Assembly (NCBI GenBank): GCA_038210655.1 | Contig: JBBQWM010000025.1 | Location: forward strand, 1-64,000 | Direction: 5' to 3' | Source: 54-19 sp038210655 | GTDB taxonomy: Bacteria; Chloroflexota; Chloroflexia; Chloroheliales; Chloroheliaceae | DNA length: 64,000 nucleotides | Part shown: piece after piece, positions 33,770 to 41,930 of the stretch | How positions within the stretch are numbered: position 1 is the stretch's first letter | Layout: the number at the start of each line of letters is the position of its first letter | Notes under the pieces: model-generated | Database searches by the model: none | What the model was told of the DNA's origin: nothing | The model's input: only the letters and a program-made list of their open reading frames with translations | Position numbers and translations under genes: made by a program

Positions 33770-34981
33770 CTACTTCTTCTTACTGCGGTTATTCGTACTG
33801 GTAGTATTGGTACTGCTGGTAGTATTGGTTGTGCCATTCCCCGGCACTCCCCCACTCTTTTTTGGTGGTCGCCGATTTAGATTCTGGTAGGCCTGCCGAA
33901 TGGCTTCCTCCTGGTTGGCGGCTCTGGTCTCACTCTTAACCGGTGTAATACTTTCGACTGACTTCTTGATCGAGCCGGAAGTCCGTAGCGTATCGCTGGC
34001 CCCGTTCGATTTGCGGCCAAAATTATTCTTTGGGGCGCTCTCTTCGCTTTCGACCCGCTCTACCACTACTTTATCGCTACCAGCATCTGCCGACGTATTC
34101 TCTTTAGAACCCTGCTCAGCTTTGACCCGTTCCTGGTTCTCCATCAACCGTTGCATCAAGCCCGGCTTGGCCGGCTTGCCGGTATCAGCCCGTTTTTTAA
34201 GCTCAACCTTCGGCAGTTCCTTGACCGGCAAAAATCCCAAACCCGGTAGATCGGTAAGCGACGCAAAACCTGTAATAAAGTACTGCTGAACAGTGCTGAA
34301 AATACTGGTTGCAACCCAGTATAACACTGGGCCAGCCGGGAAATTAAGCGCCGTAAAGCCAAAGATAAGTGGCATCCACTGCATAATCCCATTAATCCGG
34401 CGGGTTTGCTCATCGTGTCCGCCCCCTTTGGGGATCGCCATCTTCTGAGTCATAAACTGGAAGATAACCATCAAAACCGGTAGCACAAAAGTTGGGTCGG
34501 GCCGGGTCAAAAGCGGAACCCACAAAAAGCCCTTATCATCCAAAATAGTTGATGGGTTCGGGATAAACTGGTTCCACGACCGCTGCACCAGTTGTAAGGC
34601 CGGGTCGCCCAGCGAACGAGTCACTGCGCCGTAAACCGCGAAGAAGATCGGAATCTGAATCACAATTGGCAAACAACCTGCCGCCGGGTTGACGCTATAC
34701 TCGCTATAAAGCGCCATAATCTCAGCCTGTTTCTTCTGGCTCTTCTCAGGAGCCAGCCGTTCCCCGGCTTTGGTCTTATAGCGTTCGTTGATCTCCTTGA
34801 TGTAGGGCTGCAACTGTTGCATTGCCCGCGAACTACGCACTGCTTTGAGGGTCAGAGGCAGTAACATCAAGCGGATGGCAACCGTAAAAAGAATAATACC
34901 GATTGCGATATTACCGCCGAGAGCCAGAAACTTGATTACCTCAGCTAATCCGGCTACTATAGAACTCCAAATATCGGCCAC
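33770..34981 (-). CDS. yidC: YidC/Oxa1 membrane protein insertase
   Basis: Short-form YidC without the large periplasmic domain of proteobacteria: five transmembrane helices in residues ~5-270, including GIILFTVAIRLMLLPLT with the conserved groove Arg, the cytoplasmic coiled loop MQQLQPYIKEINERYKTKAG, and AAGCLPIVIQIPIFFAVY. The ~130-residue charged tail (SDTLRTSGSIKKSVESIT... NRSKKK) may bind ribosomes. It inserts and folds membrane proteins. YidD and the rpmH cluster lie upstream, Jag downstream. Confidence 0.95.
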   Translation of the reverse strand: MADIWSSIVAGLAEVIKFLALGGNIAIGIILFTVAIRLMLLPLTLKAVRSSRAMQQLQPYIKEINERYKTKAGERLAPEKSQKKQAEIMALYSEYSVNPAAGCLPIVIQIPIFFAVYGAVTRSLGDPALQLVQRSWNQFIPNPSTILDDKGFLWVPLLTRPDPTFVLPVLMVIFQFMTQKMAIPKGGGHDEQTRRINGIMQWMPLIFGFTALNFPAGPVLYWVATSIFSTVQQYFITGFASLTDLPGLGFLPVKELPKVELKKRADTGKPAKPGLMQRLMENQERVKAEQGSKENTSADAGSDKVVVERVESEESAPKNNFGRKSNGASDTLRTSGSIKKSVESITPVKSETRAANQEEAIRQAYQNLNRRPPKKSGGVPGNGTTNTTSSTNTTSTNNRSKKK

Positions 34982-35100
34982 TAAATACTGCCTCCTTATA
35001 TTAGCTATCAGCCCTCAACTTACACTTATCAGCCTGGCTTTCTCTACCAAACAAACTAATAACCTGACTGCTAATTGTCGCTGATAACCGATTACTGTCC

Positions 35101-35322
35101 TTATGGAACCGGGTCAAAACCACCAGGATGGAACGGTTGACACTTTGCTATTCGTCTAGCCGCCATCCAGCCCCCCTTAAACGCTCCGTACTTCTGAATT
35201 GCCTCGTAACCATAATGAGAGCAAGTCGGATAGAAACGACAAGTGTTGGGAGCCATCACAGACAACAAACGACCAAATGTCCATTGATACAACTTTATTA
35301 TACCAAGAAAAAGGTATTTCAT
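35101..35322 (-). CDS. yidD: membrane protein insertion efficiency factor
   Basis: 73 residues with the whole YidD signature: IKLYQWTFGRLLS, NTCRFYPTCSHYGYEAI, GGWMAARRIAKCQPFHPGG. Amphipathic and membrane associated; helps YidC. Start at 35322 fits the family length; upstream in-frame Met codons would add 5-14 unlikely residues. Confidence 0.93.
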   Translation of the reverse strand: MKYLFLGIIKLYQWTFGRLLSVMAPNTCRFYPTCSHYGYEAIQKYGAFKGGWMAARRIAKCQPFHPGGFDPVP

Positions 35323-35624
35323 CACCTTTTGCGCTTTCCGCTTCGAGATCATCTTACAACACAAATAACTACGGATAAATACAGCTATTGTTACGTTATA
35401 GCGAACCTATTCTTGCCCAACGCCCCAACCATCCGGAACCACACCTCTTATAGCCTATCCGAAAAATCAATTTGTAAAACACCACTCCGCCAACTGACGG
35501 AACCCGGTCAGACATTGCTCCGCCAATCTACGGCCCCTTCATGCCTATACGACATTGCCCCGCCAATGGATTTTCCGTATAGGCCCTTATTCTAAATCAT
35601 CCGTGTTCCTCCGTCTTATCTGTG
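35323..35624. other. spacer between rnpA and yidD
   Basis: About 300 bases with no gene. It holds two diverged copies of the TCCATTGGC 20-bp repeat (35511-35530 and 35551-35570, minus sense) and a TCTGTGTTA-type repeat next to the rnpA stop. Confidence 0.6.
35511..35570 (-). repeat. two diverged copies of the TCCATTGGC repeat
   Basis: GACATTGCTCCGCCAATCTA (35511-35530) and GACATTGCCCCGCCAATGGA (35551-35570), 40 bases apart. These are the most diverged of the five copies seen. Confidence 0.7.
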
Positions 35625-36017
35625 TTACCCGTCCCCCGCCTCACCCTTATGTGGGCGCTGGTTAACCTGGGCCGGAACAGACTCGATCAGTTTAGCTCTC
35701 CGCAGCAAATTCTCGACCGCCGCATCAATCGCCCAGAAATCGGTTTCCTCAGTCAGACTGTTACGCCCAATCCAAACCAAATCAAAGCCCTTTTTCAGTC
35801 CGGCATGGCGCACCCGCACCGCCTCGCGTAGCCTTCGCTTGAGCAGATTGCGCGTATGGGCTTTACCCAACCTTTTGCCGGTCGAAAAGCCACACCGGGT
35901 TACTTCCAATCGATTTGGCGTAGCTGCCAGCACCAAAAGTGGATGCGCCCACGACTTGCCCCGACCCCGCACTTGCTGGAACTGGTAGCCTTTAGTCAGC
36001 CTGTAACTCTTTTTCAT
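35625..36017 (-). CDS. rnpA: ribonuclease P protein component
   Basis: 130 residues. RLTKGYQFQQVRGRGKSWAHPLLVL, then CGFSTGKRLGKAHTRNLLKRRLREAVR, which is the RNase P RNA-binding RNR motif, then FDLVWIGR. It supports the catalytic RNA in 5'-end tRNA processing. It follows rpmH at 275 bases; a bidirectional hairpin lies in between, so part of the operon's transcripts may stop after rpmH. Confidence 0.93.
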   Translation of the reverse strand: MKKSYRLTKGYQFQQVRGRGKSWAHPLLVLAATPNRLEVTRCGFSTGKRLGKAHTRNLLKRRLREAVRVRHAGLKKGFDLVWIGRNSLTEETDFWAIDAAVENLLRRAKLIESVPAQVNQRPHKGEAGDG

Positions 36018-36093
36018 CCAGAATATTATATACCAGACGGCTAGAATTAGAAACGCCTGAAAACGCTTAATTAGCCAGGATTAATCTATACAG

Positions 36094-36124
36094 CAAAAAA
36101 GCGAGCAGTTGGCCCGCTTTTTTT
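36094..36124. terminator. hairpin between rpmH and rnpA
   Basis: GCAAAAAAGCGAGC...GGCCCGCTTTTTTT: GC stem with A- and T-runs on both sides, able to work in both directions. On the minus strand it would attenuate rpmH readthrough into rnpA. Confidence 0.65.
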
Positions 36125-36261
36125 AGATATCAGCTATTAGACATCAGATTTCAGTTTAGAGCTTATCCCAGTAGTCGCTTTCTCCTACAAGGGCCATCTT
36201 TATAATCGCCCCCTACTACGATAGGTTCTTAACAAGCAGAAAAAGCTAACACCTGGTACCT

Positions 36262-36292
36262 TAATATCTAATATCTAATACCTAATCTCTCT
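36262..36292. repeat. heptamer repeat (TCTAATA type) after rpmH
   Basis: ATCTAATATCTAATACCTAA: 7-bp-step copies directly downstream of the rpmH stop. Confidence 0.75.
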
Positions 36293-36454
36293 TTAACGCG
36301 GCTCACGATGCTCGTGGCTCACTGTCAGCTTCCAGCGGCCTTTGGCGCGGCGCGATGTCACTACCGCCCGCCCATGCCGGTCGGACATGCGGGAAAGGAA
36401 GCCGTGTTTGCGGCGGCGCGGAATCCGCTTAGGTTGCCAGGTTCGTTTGGTCAT
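36293..36454 (-). CDS. rpmH: 50S ribosomal protein L34
   Basis: 53 residues reading MTKRTWQPKRIPRRRKHGFL... with SRMSDRHGRAVVTSRRAKGRWKLTVSHEHREPR after it, the full L34 pattern (TxQPxxxxRxxxHGFxxRM, GRxVxxxRRxKGRxxL). Slightly longer at the C terminus than the usual 44-46 residues. First gene of the rpmH-rnpA-yidD-yidC-jag cluster, all on the minus strand. dnaA, often on the other side, is not present; a small membrane-protein gene diverges there. Confidence 0.96.
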   Translation of the reverse strand: MTKRTWQPKRIPRRRKHGFLSRMSDRHGRAVVTSRRAKGRWKLTVSHEHREPR

Positions 36455-36728
36455 TGCGCTGAACTCACCCCCACTTCAGTCTTTTTTCTTTATAATCCTA
36501 AGAATATCAATGCCAGCCGATCTAGGGCTGGCAGGCAAAAGCCTAATTTACTTTAGCCGCAAGATTATACCGGGTTTGGGCTTCACAGTCAAATTGGTAG
36601 AGACGCAGCCTATCCATTTCGGCAAATCCATAAGATTTAACATTAACCCTTGCAGTCTGAGCGGAAAGAGGTATTCTTGAATTAATCAAACTCTTATTTT
36701 TCAAAGTTGAAATAGAAGGAGGCCGTAT

Positions 36729-36980
36729 ATGCCAGAATTTACCTCTTGGTTGGTCAACACCGATTGGGGAACGCCTTTGCTGTGGCTGGCGCTGGGCCTG
36801 TTGATTACGTTCTTATTACTCGCAGCCTTCCTGACCTGGCTCGAATCTTTCCGTCAGATGATCCAGGCCGAAGATGAAGCCAAAACCAGCGTCACTTTAG
36901 CCGATCTCAAAGCGGCGCTCTCGCCCACTAAAACTCGTTTTCGCCATCATCGCGGCTGGCACACCCATCACTATAGCTAA
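36729..36980 (+). CDS. small membrane protein, unknown
   Basis: 83 residues with one strong transmembrane helix (LLWLALGLLITFLLLAAFLTWL, positions ~17-38), then a charged cytoplasmic segment (EDEAKTSVTLADLKAAL) and a basic, His-rich tail (RFRHHRGWHTHHYS). GAAGGAGG precedes ATG 36729. No family recognised. It diverges from rpmH. Confidence 0.7.
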   Translation: MPEFTSWLVNTDWGTPLLWLALGLLITFLLLAAFLTWLESFRQMIQAEDEAKTSVTLADLKAALSPTKTRFRHHRGWHTHHYS

Positions 36981-37004
36981 AATTTAGCTAATAGCTGACC
37001 CTTC

Positions 37005-38030
37005 TTAACGCGGTACGCTAATCTTATCGCCCTCATTCAGGCCGCTAATAATTTCGCTCTGGTCGGGATTGGTCAATCCAGTCTCGACCGGGGTCTTTTC
37101 GAGCGCCCCGTCCGACCGTAGGCGGGTCGCGTACTTTCGTAAGCCAATCGTCTCCAGAGCGCGGTTCGGAACCAATAATACATTCGTATGTGATAAACTG
37201 GTAATGGTCAAATTTGCCGCCATCCCCGGACGCAGATAAACCTCAGTCGGCTTGTTAAAGCTAATCGTAGTCGGATAAATCGTGCTACCCTGGCGTTGCC
37301 CCGGCGACGGTGAGACCAATGCTACCCGCCCCTCAAAGCTCTTGCCTGGAAAAGCATCCAGGCTAAATTGAACGCTTTGTCCCACCGCCACATTTGCCAC
37401 GTCTATTTCGTCTACCTCGGCCCGTACCTGGAAGCGGTTTAGATCAGCGATAGTGGCTACGGGCTGCCCGAAATTAATATTATCCCCCTCACTGACATCC
37501 ACCGTCAAAATCGTCCCCTCAAAAGGGGCATACAGCCGGGCCGCTTCCAAATTGGCCCGCGCATTCGCCAGTGGTGCATCCGCCAGTTCCGACTGACGGG
37601 CAGCGGCATATAGTTCGGAAACAGAGGGCGTGTTTTGGGCTTTTTCGGCCTGAGCGCTCAAATTAAAGCGGGCTACATCGCGTTGGGCCTGGGCTTGGGC
37701 CAGTTGCTTTTCAAGCTGAGTGGTATCCAACTCCATCAAGAGCGTCCCGGCTGGCACAAAATCGCCCGGTTTGACATACACCCGCCGTAGGCTATCACTG
37801 GCCCGAAAGGTCAATCTAGTCTGGCGCACCGGTTCAAGCTTGCCGGTCGTCCGCACTACCGCGCTAATATTACCCCGTCGCAAAGTAAAAGTGGCCCCTT
37901 CACCAGGCTTGTTATCGCTCAACAAAGCACTGCTGCCCAGCACCACCCCCGCCACGACCAAAATTATAATTACCGGCCCAATCAATCGCCGTCCAAGCTT
38001 ACCTATACCCTGCTTATCATTGCTACCCAA
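37005..38030 (-). CDS. HlyD/RND-type periplasmic adaptor
   Basis: 341 residues: N-terminal anchor helix (~17-35), biotinyl-lipoyl-like halves (VYVKPGDFVPAGTLLMELD; PFEGTILTVDVSEGDNINFGQPVATIADL) around a short coiled coil (~90-150), then beta-barrel domains (RVALVSPSPGQRQG) and a C-terminal proximal domain. Such proteins link an inner-membrane transporter to the outside; in a monoderm organism they usually work with MacB-like ABC transporters. No transporter gene is adjacent, so the partner is elsewhere. Confidence 0.87.
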   Translation of the reverse strand: MGSNDKQGIGKLGRRLIGPVIIILVVAGVVLGSSALLSDNKPGEGATFTLRRGNISAVVRTTGKLEPVRQTRLTFRASDSLRRVYVKPGDFVPAGTLLMELDTTQLEKQLAQAQAQRDVARFNLSAQAEKAQNTPSVSELYAAARQSELADAPLANARANLEAARLYAPFEGTILTVDVSEGDNINFGQPVATIADLNRFQVRAEVDEIDVANVAVGQSVQFSLDAFPGKSFEGRVALVSPSPGQRQGSTIYPTTISFNKPTEVYLRPGMAANLTITSLSHTNVLLVPNRALETIGLRKYATRLRSDGALEKTPVETGLTNPDQSEIISGLNEGDKISVPR

Positions 38031-38111
38031 GTTGGCTAATCCTCAATTGTGGGACACCGCTCTGTCGGTGGATTTATCGCAGACCACCGCTTGCTCATAT
38101 CATTATCAAAC

Positions 38112-38681
38112 CTATTCAAACAAAGTTCTGACTGCCAATTTGAAATTCGGGAGTACCGTTCCGCCATCTAGTTGGTCTTGTGCAGTTAAAAAATTGGGAT
38201 AACTTTCCTCGGCTCGGTAAACCACCACAAATCTTTCCAACATGTGAATTGACCAAATTAGTTTTACCCCGGCCTGTTGATAGGCTTGCAGCTTTTCAAA
38301 ACGGCGTTCATCGGTGTCACTGGGCGAGTTGATTTCCACCACTAAATCGGGAGCTACCGGGATTGGCCCTTCAAATTCGGCAGGGCCGTGGCCCTTCAAT
38401 ACGAAACACACATCCGGTTTGGGAAAAGTCTTACCTTCCGGCTGGCCCAGCGTAGTAGAACCGCCTGTGTAGACCGTACCCAGGCGCTTTTCGCCCGCTG
38501 CCGCTCCCCCAAACACATTAAGCGCGGTCGCTACCCTGGTTGCTATATCAGCGTGTTTGCCACTGGTCACTCCTTGCCGCACCAACTGCCCTCCAATTAG
38601 CTCGTATTCGTCTTTATCCGACAGGTCGAGCGCCAAAAACTGCTCAACTGTGTAGAGCTTTTCACTAATTTCAACACTCAT
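38112..38681 (-). CDS. Uma2 (DUF820) family endonuclease-like protein
   Basis: 189 residues, Uma2 fold: EYELIGGQLVRQGVTSGKHADIATRVATAL, PKPDVCFVL (Asp), APDLVVEINSPSDTDERRFEKLQAYQQAGVKLIW (Glu, Lys). The third Uma2 gene of the window and the smallest. Family role not established. Confidence 0.87.
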   Translation of the reverse strand: MSVEISEKLYTVEQFLALDLSDKDEYELIGGQLVRQGVTSGKHADIATRVATALNVFGGAAAGEKRLGTVYTGGSTTLGQPEGKTFPKPDVCFVLKGHGPAEFEGPIPVAPDLVVEINSPSDTDERRFEKLQAYQQAGVKLIWSIHMLERFVVVYRAEESYPNFLTAQDQLDGGTVLPNFKLAVRTLFE

Positions 38682-38739
38682 CCTACATGCTACCTCTCAA
38701 ATTTAACAGCTTGTCTCTTTGAACTGATTGACAAATGCG

Positions 38740-40080
38740 TTAATGACCTTTTTCCAATACCTTCTTATAGATATTATACACCTGTCCAAAGACGATAGGC
38801 CAGGTATAGCGGGCCAGCACCTTCTCGCGTCCGGCTTGTCCCATCCGCTCCGCCAAAGCCCGGTCTTGCAATAATAGCTTGATGTCGGCGGCCAGTTGAT
38901 CGACCGCCCCAAACTCGACCAGCAAGCCATCTACCTCGTGACTGATAACGGCAGGCACCCCGCCCGCCCGTACCCCGATTACCGGCTTGCCGCAGACCCA
39001 TGCTTCCAGATAGACGATCCCAAAGCTGTCGGTGCGCGAGGCCATTACAAACAGATCGCCCGCCGCAAACAGGTCGCGCTTTTCTTCTGGCGAGATAAAG
39101 CCAAGCAAGCGAATATGCACCTTGTCTGGTTCCGGCAATTCATCATAAAAACGCTGAAAATGGCTCATGATCGGCCCGGCAATCACCAGCGTCGCCTCGA
39201 AGCCCGCCTTCCAGAGCCGTTGCATAGCCTGAACCAGATGATGCGTCCCCTTGTCATAAGCGGCCGTCCCCTGAAAGAAGACCACTGGCCCCTCGATTTG
39301 ATGCTTTCGCCGGAAGCCTGCCCCGTTGCCTCCCTCGATCTCGCTCGGCTCTAGCCCGACCCCGACGATGTGCATCTTATCGCCCGGCACGCCCTTTTCC
39401 AATAAATAGTCGCGCTCCAGGCTGGTCATTGTCAAGACCGCATCGGCCTGTTTCATCCAATTCAATTGGTGACGCATCGTATAAAAGCGGCGGACGGCAG
39501 GGTTGGATGGTTCGCCCAGGTGGACAAAAGGGGTCAGTACGAAAGCAGCATCCTGGCGGCGGGCGTAATTATAAGCCGTTCTTATCAGGCTATCGAGTGG
39601 CGCATTAGCCGCATGCACCAGGTCAAATTTCAAATCATCCCGCTTGAGAGCCTGCCCCAGGCTCGGCACAAGCGGCGTAAACCGGCAAAGCTGGTTCAAA
39701 AGTGGCAAGGCCACTTTATCGGGAACCGGCCCTTCGCTCACTATCGAAAGAATCCGGCGCATCCCTGGATAGAAAAGCGGTGAAATAATCGGGAACCGCT
39801 GCACTGGGAACCGCCGGATTGTCACTTGATTGAGTTTGTCGCGGGGCTGGTCGATAGTCCGCTTCTTCGCGCTCCAAAAATGTTCTAAATCCCAGGCGTT
39901 GGTAGTATAGACCGCCACTTGTGAAGCGGGTTCCGCCGCCGCTAACCGTTCGGCTAACTGCTGCATATAATATTCGGAGCCACCAATATAAGGGTAATAG
40001 CGCGGATTGACGTGCAGATAATTGTGGGAGGGGGGCGCGGTCAGGCCGGGCCGTTCTTCGCCAGCGAGGGTCGTCGTCAT
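38740..40080 (-). CDS. glycosyltransferase family 4 (GT-B)
   Basis: 446 residues. N-terminal YPYIGGSEYYMQQLAERL, and C-terminal VVFFQGTAAYDKGTHHLVQAMQRL plus DLFVMASRTDSFGIVYLEAWVCGKPVIGVRAGGVPAVI, with the E-x7-E of retaining GT4 enzymes at the sugar-nucleotide site. The start overlaps the DUF2085 gene by 4 bases, so the two are translationally coupled. Possible role in glycolipid or surface-polymer synthesis; the acceptor is not shown. Confidence 0.85.
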   Translation of the reverse strand: MTTTLAGEERPGLTAPPSHNYLHVNPRYYPYIGGSEYYMQQLAERLAAAEPASQVAVYTTNAWDLEHFWSAKKRTIDQPRDKLNQVTIRRFPVQRFPIISPLFYPGMRRILSIVSEGPVPDKVALPLLNQLCRFTPLVPSLGQALKRDDLKFDLVHAANAPLDSLIRTAYNYARRQDAAFVLTPFVHLGEPSNPAVRRFYTMRHQLNWMKQADAVLTMTSLERDYLLEKGVPGDKMHIVGVGLEPSEIEGGNGAGFRRKHQIEGPVVFFQGTAAYDKGTHHLVQAMQRLWKAGFEATLVIAGPIMSHFQRFYDELPEPDKVHIRLLGFISPEEKRDLFAAGDLFVMASRTDSFGIVYLEAWVCGKPVIGVRAGGVPAVISHEVDGLLVEFGAVDQLAADIKLLLQDRALAERMGQAGREKVLARYTWPIVFGQVYNIYKKVLEKGH

Positions 40081-40724
40081 TGCAGTAGCAAGCTCGGCTC
40101 GGTCGCCTGTTCACGGCTGGCCCAGCGCCGTAGTCCGTTCATTCTCGCCTCTACCAATGGATAGAGCGTCCAGACTGCCCCAACCGCAAACAGCCCGCCG
40201 GTCAAAAAGCGGAGTTCCCAATTGCTTTCGCGCCAGCCGAAAAGCTGAGTCAGGCTATCGACCCCAATCGGCACACAGAAAAATACCACGAATTGCCACA
40301 TCTTGAGCGGCTCGACCTTCGTGCGCCGCACAAAATAAAAAACCAGCCCGGTCAAAAGCAGCCCGCCATAGATCGCCGTACAACGCTGGCATAGGCACAT
40401 CTGCTTGTCGCCAATAAAAAAAGAATGGTGGGGATTTTGAACGCAGACGTAATGGAACAGGCCAAACACCACGTTAGCCGGGCCATCCCAGCCCGCCAGC
40501 GCCATCACAGGAACCCCGAAAGCCGCTATGAGACATATCCCATTGACCAGATTGAGGATAAAAAGCCAGTGTGCGCCTACAAACTGCCAGAAGCCAAAAT
40601 AACTTCTCAGCGCCCGGCGCGACAAATTCTGCCGCCAGGGTGCAATCTCGCGTATCTCATAAGCCAACGCCAGCGGGTCGGGCTTTGGCTTGTCCTGTTC
40701 GGTTGTAGTATTATTCTGCAACAT
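40077..40724 (-). CDS. DUF2085 membrane protein
   Basis: 215 residues with about four transmembrane helices and the DUF2085 core: HYVCVQNPHHSFFIGDKQMCLCQRCTAIYGGLLL, in which the Cys-rich loop may bind metal or a disulfide, and PIGVDSLTQLFGWRESNWELRFLTG. Function unknown. Coupled by ATGA-type overlap to the GT4 gene behind it, which suggests a shared membrane process. Confidence 0.88.
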   Translation of the reverse strand: MLQNNTTTEQDKPKPDPLALAYEIREIAPWRQNLSRRALRSYFGFWQFVGAHWLFILNLVNGICLIAAFGVPVMALAGWDGPANVVFGLFHYVCVQNPHHSFFIGDKQMCLCQRCTAIYGGLLLTGLVFYFVRRTKVEPLKMWQFVVFFCVPIGVDSLTQLFGWRESNWELRFLTGGLFAVGAVWTLYPLVEARMNGLRRWASREQATEPSLLLQ

Positions 40725-40796
40725 CTTAGTACGACCTTAACAACTCTTAAAACTTCTCATTTTGCTTACAAAGCCCACGCGAATAGCGGAAAACTA

Positions 40797-40842
40797 ACGT
40801 CTAAACTCTAATTTCTGATCTCTAATATCTAATCTCTATTTC
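40797..40842. repeat. heptamer repeat (TCTAATN type)
   Basis: TCTAATT/TCTGATC/TCTAATA/TCTAATC copies just behind the stop of the TlpA-like gene. Confidence 0.75.
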
Positions 40843-41495
40843 CCCGCCAGCTTCCAGGTCTCCTGCAACTTGCCTTCCATCTCATCGAAAGTCATGGCGT
40901 TGATGTGGAACGCGCCGATTTTGCCGTTCTTATCGATAAAATAGCTCTCCGGGAAGCCGGTCACGCGAAAGCCCCCAGCAACATCCCCGGTCTTGTCCAG
41001 CAACACCGGCATCGTCAGGCTGTTAGTCTTAAAGTAACTTTTGACCCCATCGTCACCCTCGCGCTGGTTCACCGCCAGCACGACGACGTTGTCATTCTTA
41101 TACTTCTGGTAAATCCGTTGCATAGCGGGCATTTCTTCCCGGCACGGGTCGCACCAGGTCGCCCAGAAATTGACGAAAACGGTCTTGCCACGCAGTTTGC
41201 TCAGTTGCACCGGGTCGCCACCCAGTTGGGCCAGCAAGAAATCGGGGGCCGGGTCGCCCACTTTCAACCGCTCTTTAGGGGCCGCCCCAATTAGTCCGGC
41301 CTCCCCGGTCACTCCATCCACCTTAATCGTGTCCGGCCCCTTCAGGGCGACCGAAAGCATTATAAAACACAACACGATAAAGATAATCCCAAAGATGCTA
41401 CCGACCGCAAAGCGTATCAACCGGGCGGCAGGACTATCGGGCCGAGCTTTATTACTGCTTCTACCTTCTACGGGAGTCTTATTTGCGATTGCCAT
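40836..41495 (-). CDS. TlpA/ResA-like thiol-disulfide oxidoreductase
   Basis: 219 residues. A cytoplasmic stub and one transmembrane anchor (~32-52), then an exported thioredoxin fold: DPAPDFLLAQLGGDPVQLSKLRGK, active site WATWCDPCREEMP (Cys115, Cys118), cis-Pro loop GFPESYFID. It reduces disulfides outside the membrane, commonly for cytochrome c maturation. No ccs genes are adjacent. Confidence 0.9.
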   Translation of the reverse strand: MAIANKTPVEGRSSNKARPDSPAARLIRFAVGSIFGIIFIVLCFIMLSVALKGPDTIKVDGVTGEAGLIGAAPKERLKVGDPAPDFLLAQLGGDPVQLSKLRGKTVFVNFWATWCDPCREEMPAMQRIYQKYKNDNVVVLAVNQREGDDGVKSYFKTNSLTMPVLLDKTGDVAGGFRVTGFPESYFIDKNGKIGAFHINAMTFDEMEGKLQETWKLAGK

Positions 41496-41930
41496 CTCTT
41501 GTATTAATTATCCTGATAATCTAACCGACTGCTAAACCTCACCTCAACCAGAGTGTAGCATCTTTGCCTCAGCCCCGCAAGATGACAGGATTAGAAGGCC
41601 ATTAGGATCAAATCTACTCTGGAACCTCCTCACCTCTCTTTAGTACGCCCTCACTCCACCGTTGGATTTACCGCACCCTGTTTCTTAGACTATCTAGCCC
41701 CTTGCAAATCAATCAAGCTATCCGATTGTCTGTAGGAGCGAGCTTCCGCTCGCGATTGAACACCCAGTCGTATCTTCCAATCGCGAGCAGAAGCTCACTC
41801 CTACAGGGGTCACTATCTTTTATCCTGCTATAGTTAAGCGCAACACTGTATTTCTTTTTTGTTGCGGTATAATATTTACGTATCGGCAAAGCGTTGTACT
41901 TAGTCGTACTTATAGGAAGGAATTTTTGTA
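41496..41930. other. 435-base intergenic region
   Basis: No gene. It contains the TAGGAGCGAGCTTC hairpin at 41731-41805 and, near 41869-41890, an AT-rich stretch upstream of the lipoprotein gene, with AGGAAGGAAT as its ribosome binding site. Confidence 0.6.
41731..41805. repeat. hairpin repeat, TAGGAGCGAGCTTC family
   Basis: Arms TGTAGGAGCGAGCTTCCGCT and the near complement ending CTCACTCCTACA, with a ~25-base loop. Other copies: 45785-45856, inside the element at 16259-16406, and half a copy at 56121-56146. Confidence 0.85.

Noticed and set aside
35128..35595. Plus-strand 155-codon frame across yidD
   Set aside because: It is antisense to yidD and runs through a repeat spacer; composition is not protein-like.
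36455..36728. Replication origin next to rpmH
   Set aside because: No cluster of TTATCCACA-like boxes and no dnaA gene.
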